DNA of 64,000 nt from Ignavibacteria bacterium (GTDB lineage Bacteria; Bacteroidota; Ignavibacteria; Tepidaquicellales; Tepidaquicellaceae). Both the position numbers and the translations under genes were made by a program. How positions within the stretch are numbered: position 1 is the first letter of the stretch; every line of letters starts with the position of its first letter. The notes below the pieces were generated by a model that made no database searches, was not told the DNA's origin, and worked only from the letters and a program-made list of their open reading frames with translations. Location of the stretch: positions 1 to 64,000 of the forward strand of contig JADJYU010000021.1 of assembly GCA_016719565.1 (NCBI GenBank), in the 5' to 3' direction. This document shows, piece by piece, positions 58,094-64,000 of the stretch.

Positions 58094-59920
58094 ATGCTAT
58101 TAAAAAAAGTTTTAACCATTTCATACCTGCTTACTGTAATTTTTTTCAGCAATTTTTCATTCTCTCAAAAATCTGAATATCTCAGTTTTGATGTTTTAAA
58201 TGAAAGAGAATTTTATTCTGAAAATGATACAATTAAAATCGCATTAAGTATTTCTATAATCAAGCCTTACCATATAAATTCCTACATAGTTGAAGACCCG
58301 ACACTTATTACTACTTCAGTATCAATAAGCGATAGTAATTTTAAAATTATAAATTCATTTTTCCCGGAATCAAAGAGGCTGAAGTTTGAGTTTTCTGATA
58401 ATGAGATCGATGTCTATGAAGGGGATATTGCGGTCGGATTAAATTTAATCGCAGGTGATGATGTAAAAACAGGAAGTTATAAAATTCCTGTCGTACTGAG
58501 TTTTCAGGCATGTGATGATAAATTGTGCTATCAGCCCGCATCACTTACCGATACAATAATTATCAATATTGACAGTGAGAAAAAATCTACTGCACTTTTA
58601 AACTCTGCTGTTTTTGCGAAAATTGACTTCACAAAACCGACAAATGCAGATATTATTTCCGAGAGTAAATCAAGTCTGACGGAAAATGTCCGTACTGATT
58701 CTCCTGATGCAGGTGAAGATCAGGTTGCAAACTGGATAGAAGAGAAAGGGCTTTTTGTAACGCTTCTGTTAATTTTTATAGGCGGACTTGCCCTTAATCT
58801 CACTCCTTGTGTATATCCTCTGATTCCAATTACGGTCAGTTTCTTTGGCGCGCAGTCCAGCGGCACTAAATCACAGAGTTTTCTGATGGGGCTTTTTTAC
58901 GTTCTCGGAATGTCAATAACTTATTCTGCGCTGGGAGTATTTGCCGCTTTGACAGGAAGTCTGCTCGGGACAGCATTGCAGAATCCGCTTGTAATAATTT
59001 TCATTGCTCTTATAATGCTGACCCTTGGACTGAGTATGTTCGGTTTATTTGAAATCAGAGTTCCGCAGAGTCTTGCGATGATGGGAAATAAAAACCGGTC
59101 CGGATATCTCGGGTCAGTTTTCATGGGATTAACGGTTGGATTTATCGCCGCACCTTGTATTGGTCCTTTTGTTTTAAGTCTGTTAGTTTATGTCGGAAAG
59201 ATCGGAAATGCATTTACCGGATTTTTATTTTTCTTTGTTCTTTCTTTAGGTCTTGGATTTCCTTATATATTTCTTGCCGCTTCTTCAAGCTCAATTGGTA
59301 AACTCCCCAGATCAGGGGAATGGATGGAAGGCGTAAAAGTGATTTTCGGATTCATACTTTTCGGTATGGCTTTTTTTACTCTCGAACCCCTCATTCCAAA
59401 AGAAATTTTTAAAACAGCATTCCCGTTATACATAATCCTTGCAGGAGCCTATCTGATTTTGATTGACAAAAAAGGAAAGTCAGCTGCAATTTATTCCAAC
59501 ATTAAATATATTATTGCTATACTTGCTGTGATCTACGGTACGTGGAATCTGAAACCTGAAGGAGCAGTTGAAGAAGTTCAGTGGGAGATCCACTCTTCAC
59601 TTGAATCCATTGACAACGGCATTAAATCCGGAAACAAACCTGTTATGATAGATTTTTACGCTGACTGGTGCGCTCAATGCAAAGAGCTTGATGAATATAC
59701 TTACACGGATCCTGAGATCGCAGAACTTTCCAGATCATTAACAAATATTAAAGTAGATCTTACTAAAGAAAATACGGAGATATCCAACCGGTTCAATATT
59801 AAAGGACTGCCTGTTGTCATCTTTATGAATGCGGACGGAACGGAAGTAAAGGAGCTGAGAGTTACGGGATTTGAAAATCCTGAAGAGTTTAAGAAAAAAA
59901 TAAATTCAATTTTAAATTAA
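58094..59920 (+). CDS. dsbD: thiol:disulfide interchange protein
   Basis: A 608-aa inner-membrane electron relay from cytoplasmic thioredoxin to periplasmic proteins. Signal peptide, then the N-terminal alpha domain with the pair SFQACDDKLCYQPA (Cys140, Cys145); eight hydrophobic segments with LTPCVYPLIPITVSFFG (Cys239) and AAPCIGPFVLSLL (Cys355); C-terminal thioredoxin domain DFYADWCAQCKELDEYTY (Cys526, Cys529). All redox cysteines are in place, so it should be functional. It probably keeps cytochrome maturation and other secreted thiol proteins reduced. Confidence 0.93.
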   Translation: MLLKKVLTISYLLTVIFFSNFSFSQKSEYLSFDVLNEREFYSENDTIKIALSISIIKPYHINSYIVEDPTLITTSVSISDSNFKIINSFFPESKRLKFEFSDNEIDVYEGDIAVGLNLIAGDDVKTGSYKIPVVLSFQACDDKLCYQPASLTDTIIINIDSEKKSTALLNSAVFAKIDFTKPTNADIISESKSSLTENVRTDSPDAGEDQVANWIEEKGLFVTLLLIFIGGLALNLTPCVYPLIPITVSFFGAQSSGTKSQSFLMGLFYVLGMSITYSALGVFAALTGSLLGTALQNPLVIIFIALIMLTLGLSMFGLFEIRVPQSLAMMGNKNRSGYLGSVFMGLTVGFIAAPCIGPFVLSLLVYVGKIGNAFTGFLFFFVLSLGLGFPYIFLAASSSSIGKLPRSGEWMEGVKVIFGFILFGMAFFTLEPLIPKEIFKTAFPLYIILAGAYLILIDKKGKSAAIYSNIKYIIAILAVIYGTWNLKPEGAVEEVQWEIHSSLESIDNGIKSGNKPVMIDFYADWCAQCKELDEYTYTDPEIAELSRSLTNIKVDLTKENTEISNRFNIKGLPVVIFMNADGTEVKELRVTGFENPEEFKKKINSILN

Positions 59921-59928
59921 ATTAAAGA

Positions 59929-60708
59929 ATGTTAAAAAAACTTTTTTATCTGCTGATGATTTTCAGCTTTTGCGTGTCAGAATCTTATTCGCAGGAAAAT
60001 GATTTTAATAAAAAATTCAATATTGACCTTAAGTCAGAAAATTTCAGTACCATAGGACTTAAAGACAAAATACTCTCCGCCGATACCGAAAATACCATCA
60101 CTGAGATAAATCAAAATACAGCTAAATCTAAAAAATCACCCGGACTCGCATTGCTCTTTTCTCTTGTCTTACCGGGCGCAGGTCATTTCTATTTAGACAG
60201 AATGGATGTCGGTAAGTATTTCCTCGGAGCTGACGCCGCCGGATGGCTTGGACTTGTTTCTATGAATATTTACGGTGATGCGATTCAGGATGACTCCAGA
60301 TCATACTCTTCAACTCATGCAGCCATAAATGATCCCGGTAACAAAAATGACGACTTCTATAAAAATATAGGAAGCTTTAACAATGTTTATGAATATAATA
60401 ATGATAAACTGACGAGAGGGGAGTATAGTCTTTTATATAATCCGCAGCAAAACTTCTGGAACTGGGATAATACAGACAACAGAAATTTCTACGAATCTCA
60501 AAGAAAGAAAAGCGAAAGAGTTTATAACAACAGAATTATTTTTTCCAGTATACTTATTGCAAACAGAATTGTAAGCGGTATCAGCGCATTCTTTATTGCA
60601 AACAATGCGGGTAAAAGTTCTTCAGCTTTAAATATAAGTCCCGAACTTTTATATAAGGAAGACCTTTCTTTCGACGGTGTTAAATTAAATTTCAACAGGA
60701 ATTTTTAG
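59929..60708 (+). CDS. DUF5683-like membrane protein
   Basis: A 259-aa protein with signal peptide MLKKLFYLLMIFSFCVSESY. The core SPGLALLFSLVLPGAGHFYL (about residues 67-86) then VGKYFLGADAAGWLGLVSM is the P-G-x-G-x-x-Y hairpin of the DUF5683 family, and a last hydrophobic helix SSILIANRIVSGISAFFIA follows. A second such gene is at 61457, with truA between. Probably outer- or inner-membrane associated. Function unknown. Confidence 0.65.
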   Translation: MLKKLFYLLMIFSFCVSESYSQENDFNKKFNIDLKSENFSTIGLKDKILSADTENTITEINQNTAKSKKSPGLALLFSLVLPGAGHFYLDRMDVGKYFLGADAAGWLGLVSMNIYGDAIQDDSRSYSSTHAAINDPGNKNDDFYKNIGSFNNVYEYNNDKLTRGEYSLLYNPQQNFWNWDNTDNRNFYESQRKKSERVYNNRIIFSSILIANRIVSGISAFFIANNAGKSSSALNISPELLYKEDLSFDGVKLNFNRNF

Positions 60709-60714
60709 GAAGAT

Positions 60715-61449
60715 TTGTTTAACTATAAGCTGATCATTGAATATGACGGAAGAAATTTCTACGGCTGGCAAAGACAAAAGCAGACAAAGGAAACAGTTCA
60801 GGAATATCTCGAATCAGCTCTTGAAAAAATTGTACGTGAAAGCATAACACTTTACGGAGCCGGAAGGACAGACGCCGGCGTCAGCGCTTTTAATCAGACA
60901 GCTAATTTCAAATCCGGGAAAGTAATTCAGCCTGAAAAATTTTTATATTCGCTCAACTCAGTTTTACCGGGAAGCATTACAGTTAAAAACATTAAGAAAG
61001 TCTCTCCGGATTTTCATTCAAGATATTCAGCAAAAAAAAGGGAATACTTATATTATATATCACGGGAGAAAAGATCGATCGGCGGAGAGTTTTTTTATTA
61101 CATAAATTTTCAGCCGGACTTTGATAAACTGAATGAGTATTTCGAATTTATTAAGTCACTTAAATATTTCAGGACCTTTTGTAAGAACCGTGAGGACAAA
61201 CATAATTTCGGATGTGAAATATTTGATTTTGATCTTAAAAGGAAAAGAAGCGGAAAGGAAATTGTTTTCAGAATTTCCGCTAACAGGTTTCTTCACTCAA
61301 TGGTAAGATCCGTTATCGGATGCGCGCTTGAAATCAGTTCTTCTAAAAAAAATATTATCGAAACTAAAAAAGCTGTTTTAAAAGGAGAAAAAATCAGAAT
61401 TTATTATTTACCCTCTAATGCATTATTTTTAAACAAAATATTTTATTAA
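60715..61449 (+). CDS. truA: tRNA pseudouridine38-40 synthase
   Basis: 244 aa with a TTG start, six bases after the previous stop. YDGRNFYGWQRQKQTKETVQ is the family opening, the catalytic Asp53 lies in LYGAGRTDAGVSAFNQTAN, YYISREKRSIGG and RFLHSMVRSVIGCALEI complete the fold. Modifies uridines in the anticodon stem-loop. A usual length; no defects. Confidence 0.93.
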   Translation: MFNYKLIIEYDGRNFYGWQRQKQTKETVQEYLESALEKIVRESITLYGAGRTDAGVSAFNQTANFKSGKVIQPEKFLYSLNSVLPGSITVKNIKKVSPDFHSRYSAKKREYLYYISREKRSIGGEFFYYINFQPDFDKLNEYFEFIKSLKYFRTFCKNREDKHNFGCEIFDFDLKRKRSGKEIVFRISANRFLHSMVRSVIGCALEISSSKKNIIETKKAVLKGEKIRIYYLPSNALFLNKIFY

Positions 61450-61456
61450 ATCATAT

Positions 61457-62353
61457 ATGAATAAAATAAAAGAGATCAGTTTGGTTATATTTCTATTTGC
61501 ATTTTCCGGGTTGGGTTTTTCTCAAAGCGAAAGTAATTTTACGAGATCGGATCTGAAAGAAAAGATCATTAATCAGGAATCCGGATTACAGTCAAACAGT
61601 AACCTTTTTAAAAAGAATCTCAGCAGCATAAATAAGGAAGATCCAAGGGAAAAATCTCCTGTCCTCGGCGCAGTGTTATCCGGTGTAATTCCGGGTACAG
61701 GTGAATTTTACGGAAAAAATTATCTGAAAGCGGCTATATTTTTTGCGCTCGAAGTTGGTCTGTGGACAGCATATGCAGTTTATGAAAACAAAGGTGATGA
61801 TCAGACAGATTACTACAGAGGATTCGCTGATAAGAACTGGAGCATAAATAAATATGCGCAGTGGCTCGTCGATCAGCAGTTTACGGGCTTTGGATCAATT
61901 ACAGATCCGCAGACATCAGATCATAACAGATTAAGAAGAGAAGTGAATATCGTGGAAGCTCAGAACTTTTCACATCAGCTGCCTCCTTACGGGGATCAGC
62001 AGTATTATGAACTGATAGGGAAGTATCAGAATTTTGTTGTCGGATGGACAGATGCAGATCCTACCATCAGTAAAAACTCCGCTAGTCCTAATTATTACGG
62101 TACTTACTCGACCACTATGTTTAAAAACTATGCAGTGGACAGGCAAACTGCAAATGATTACTATAACAAAGCGAACGCTTCAATTGCCGTTGTAATACTG
62201 AATCACCTTGTCAGTGCGGCAGACGCAGCATGGACTGTATCAATGTTTAATAAAGATCTGAAAGTAAAGACGGGTATGAATTTCAGGGATGTTTACGGAT
62301 TTTACGGTGAGAAAAAATTAATTCCTTTTGCAAATGTTAACGTAACATTCTGA
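61457..62353 (+). CDS. DUF5683-like membrane protein
   Basis: A 298-aa protein. Signal peptide EISLVIFLFAFSGLGFSQSE, then LGAVLSGVIPGTGEFYGKNY (the P-G-x-G-x-x-Y hairpin), LKAAIFFALEVGLWTAYAVY and a long central segment with YYRGFADKNWSINKYAQWL. The C-terminal SIAVVILNHLVSAADAAWTV is a second hydrophobic stretch. Paralogue in layout of the gene at 59929. Function unknown. Confidence 0.7.
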   Translation: MNKIKEISLVIFLFAFSGLGFSQSESNFTRSDLKEKIINQESGLQSNSNLFKKNLSSINKEDPREKSPVLGAVLSGVIPGTGEFYGKNYLKAAIFFALEVGLWTAYAVYENKGDDQTDYYRGFADKNWSINKYAQWLVDQQFTGFGSITDPQTSDHNRLRREVNIVEAQNFSHQLPPYGDQQYYELIGKYQNFVVGWTDADPTISKNSASPNYYGTYSTTMFKNYAVDRQTANDYYNKANASIAVVILNHLVSAADAAWTVSMFNKDLKVKTGMNFRDVYGFYGEKKLIPFANVNVTF

Positions 62354-62355
62354 CC

Positions 62356-63231
62356 TTATCCTGAATTAGAGATAAAAGTCAGATATTTTTTTTTATGAAA
62401 TTCTTCAAGGCACTTTAATAAAGTGCCTTTTGTATTTGGATCAAATAATCCGTAAACCGTAGCGCCGCTTCCGCTCATTGAAGAAAAAACAGATCCGTTA
62501 TCAAGCATATAATTTTTAATCTCATTAAGCAAAGGGTATTTCTCAAATACGATCTTTTCAAAATCATTTACAAATTCAGATATTTTATCCGTATTAAATT
62601 CTGAAATTTTATCAAGAGTTTTTTCTTTATGAAATTCTTTGGGCAGGTTCAGATTTTCAAACGCCCATTTTGTAGATACATGAAGATGCGGATTAACCAC
62701 AAGTATGTTGTAGTTAATTTTAAAATTTTTCAGCGGTTTGAGTTTCTCTCCTCTTCCTTCAGCATAACACGGTTTCATTATCAGAAAGAACGGAACATCA
62801 CTGCCTATAGATAATGCAAGATCCAGGATCTTACTTCTGCTGCTTTCGATGTCGATTTTAAAATATTTAATTAGAAATTTCAAAACTGCTGCTGCATTGG
62901 AACTGCCGCCGCCGAGACCGCCTCCGACGGGAATGTTCTTAAACAGATCGATCTCAATTTTGTATGTGTCTTTTATCCTGAAAGTTTTGAAAAAATTCAG
63001 AACAGCTTTATAGCATAGATTTTCAGCGTTTAAAGGAATGTATGACTTGTTTGATTTTAATATGACGGAATTGAATTCCGACCCTGAAGACGTTATTGTG
63101 AATCCCAGTTCGTCAAATATTTTTACAGGATAAAAGATAGTTTCAATATCATGATAACCGTCTGCGCGTTTTCCCAGGATCCTTAATCCTATATTTATTT
63201 TCGAATATGATTTTAATATTTCCTGTTTCAT
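62356..63231 (-). CDS. ispE: 4-diphosphocytidyl-2-C-methyl-D-erythritol kinase
   Basis: A 291-aa GHMP kinase, third-to-last phosphorylation of the MEP isoprenoid pathway. The Lys in SYSKINIGLRILGKRADGYH (Lys11) and ATP loop IPVGGGLGGGSSNAAAVLK (about 100-118) are intact; the catalytic Asp lies in SIGSDVPFFLI (about 148). SSMSGSGATVYGLFD is the C-terminal GHMP motif. Downstream of fabH, but separated by a terminator. Confidence 0.93.
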   Translation of the reverse strand: MKQEILKSYSKINIGLRILGKRADGYHDIETIFYPVKIFDELGFTITSSGSEFNSVILKSNKSYIPLNAENLCYKAVLNFFKTFRIKDTYKIEIDLFKNIPVGGGLGGGSSNAAAVLKFLIKYFKIDIESSRSKILDLALSIGSDVPFFLIMKPCYAEGRGEKLKPLKNFKINYNILVVNPHLHVSTKWAFENLNLPKEFHKEKTLDKISEFNTDKISEFVNDFEKIVFEKYPLLNEIKNYMLDNGSVFSSMSGSGATVYGLFDPNTKGTLLKCLEEFHKKKYLTFISNSG

Positions 63232-63276
63232 CTGAATTATTTAATCTCTCTTTTCTGCTTTAGTTTAACATCCGCT

Positions 63277-63312
63277 AAAAAAAAATCCCCGACATATAAA
63301 TCAGCCGGGGAT
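63277..63312 (-). terminator. intrinsic terminator of fabH
   Basis: On the minus strand ATCCCCGGCTGA is followed by an AT loop and GTCGGGGAT, with a perfect seven-base outer stem, then nine T. It lies 33 bases after the fabH stop and before ispE. Confidence 0.88.
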
Positions 63313-63344
63313 AGCTTTTAAATATTTTATTTTTCTTTATTTCT

Positions 63345-64000
63345 TTAAAATGCCCATTTTACAAGTATTGATCCCCATGTATATCCGGCTCCAAAACTGG
63401 ATAAAATTAAATAATCACCTTTCTTTACTTTGCCTTCCTGCCAGTATTCAGAAATACAGATCGGTATAGTGCCTGAAGTTGTGTTTCCGTATTTATGAAT
63501 ATTCAGCATTACTTTATCCATCGATATTCCCATTCTCTCTGCGCATGCAGTAATGATCCTCATATTTGCCTGATGAGGAACCAGATACGATACCTGATCT
63601 GACGTGATATTATTCTTAGTCATTATTTCATATGAAACATCAGCCATGCTTTTTACAGCTTCTTTAAATACCGTCTTGCCGTCCTGATATACATAATGCA
63701 TCTTCTTTTCAATGGTCTCCAAAGACGGCGGGTTCAAGCTTCCTCCGCCTAACATATGAAGATACTTTTCACCTTCTCCGTCCACCCTTAATATCGAATC
63801 AAGTATTCCGTATTCCTTGTCTTCAGTAGGTTCCAGCAACACAGCGCCTGCTCCGTCTCCGAAGAGTATACATGTGTTTCTGTCCTCCATATTTGAAATT
63901 GAAGACATTTTATCCGCGCCTACAACAATTACTTTTTTATGTGATCCGCTATGTACAAACTGTACAGCAGTAGCAAGCGAAAATATAAATCCTGAACAGG
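63345..64000 (-). CDS. fabH: 3-oxoacyl-ACP synthase III, C-terminal part
   Basis: The gene runs off the right edge; about 218 codons are present. CSGFIFSLATAVQFVHSG opens the visible part, and its Cys (codon 63996-63998) is the catalytic nucleophile. CILFGDGAGAVLLEPTEDKE, SYLVPHQANMRIITACAERM (catalytic His) and NIHKYGNTTSGTIPICISEY (catalytic Asn) follow. It starts fatty-acid synthesis from acetyl-CoA and malonyl-ACP. The expected partners plsX and rpmF upstream are outside the window. Confidence 0.92.
   Translation of the reverse strand, partial: CSGFIFSLATAVQFVHSGSHKKVIVVGADKMSSISNMEDRNTCILFGDGAGAVLLEPTEDKEYGILDSILRVDGEGEKYLHMLGGGSLNPPSLETIEKKMHYVYQDGKTVFKEAVKSMADVSYEIMTKNNITSDQVSYLVPHQANMRIITACAERMGISMDKVMLNIHKYGNTTSGTIPICISEYWQEGKVKKGDYLILSSFGAGYTWGSILVKWAF

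Noticed and set aside
1..64000. tRNA or rRNA genes
   Set aside because: I looked for the T-loop GGTTCGAATCC-type word with a matching acceptor stem on both strands and found none that fits. A tRNAscan run would settle it.

Overview
This is a chromosomal fragment from an AT-rich bacterium of the Bacteroidota/Chlorobi-type lineage, most likely Ignavibacteriota. Three secreted proteins end in a type IX secretion C-terminal domain with the YPNPFNPTT signature. Two promoters fit the Bacteroidota pattern TTTG-(20)-TATTTTTG. Shine-Dalgarno sites are weak, TTG starts are common, and the housekeeping genes look Bacteroidota-like. The lineage call is inference from these traits.

Layout. Positions 1-10.5 kb form a decayed defence and mobile island: a DUF262 fragment, an HNH nuclease overlapping a TPR gene, an Abi-alpha (DUF4393) gene, a dead IS3-type element, a PH-like/SHOCT gene, a shattered type IIG restriction-modification gene, and a HEPN (RNxxxH) gene overlapping the end of the latter. 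Positions 10.5-12.1 kb are almost gene-free and hold fold-back repeats and a dense array of palindromic modules. Positions 12.1-33 kb are a lineage-specific expansion. An uncharacterised family of about 500 aa is present three times plus a tail remnant. Two of its copies sit divergently next to type IX cargo propellers behind a conserved promoter. Two small exported-protein families and several propeller proteins follow (SBBP, Asp-box, RCC1, WD40-OmpA). Positions 33-35 kb hold repeats and a ParE/RelE-type toxin-antitoxin pair.

From 34.9 kb to the end the content is mostly core metabolism: a short-chain dehydrogenase, methylmalonyl-CoA mutase large subunit, fabD-DUF3109-fabG, acetyl-CoA synthetase, an acyl-CoA ligase, an OppA-type lipoprotein, DNA polymerase IV, a DMT permease followed directly by rarA, an M1 aminopeptidase, a CrtC/AttH-like protein convergent with an acyltransferase, gamma-glutamyltransferase, nadE, dsbD, truA between two DUF5683-like membrane proteins, ispE, and fabH running off the right edge.

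Reading caution. Many genes are broken by single-base indels in short homopolymers, including rarA, which should be intact. At least part of the breakage is therefore probably sequence error. The 1-10 kb island also has in-frame stops and many lesions per gene, which looks like true decay. Frameshifted genes are given here as whole loci with the lesion positions stated.
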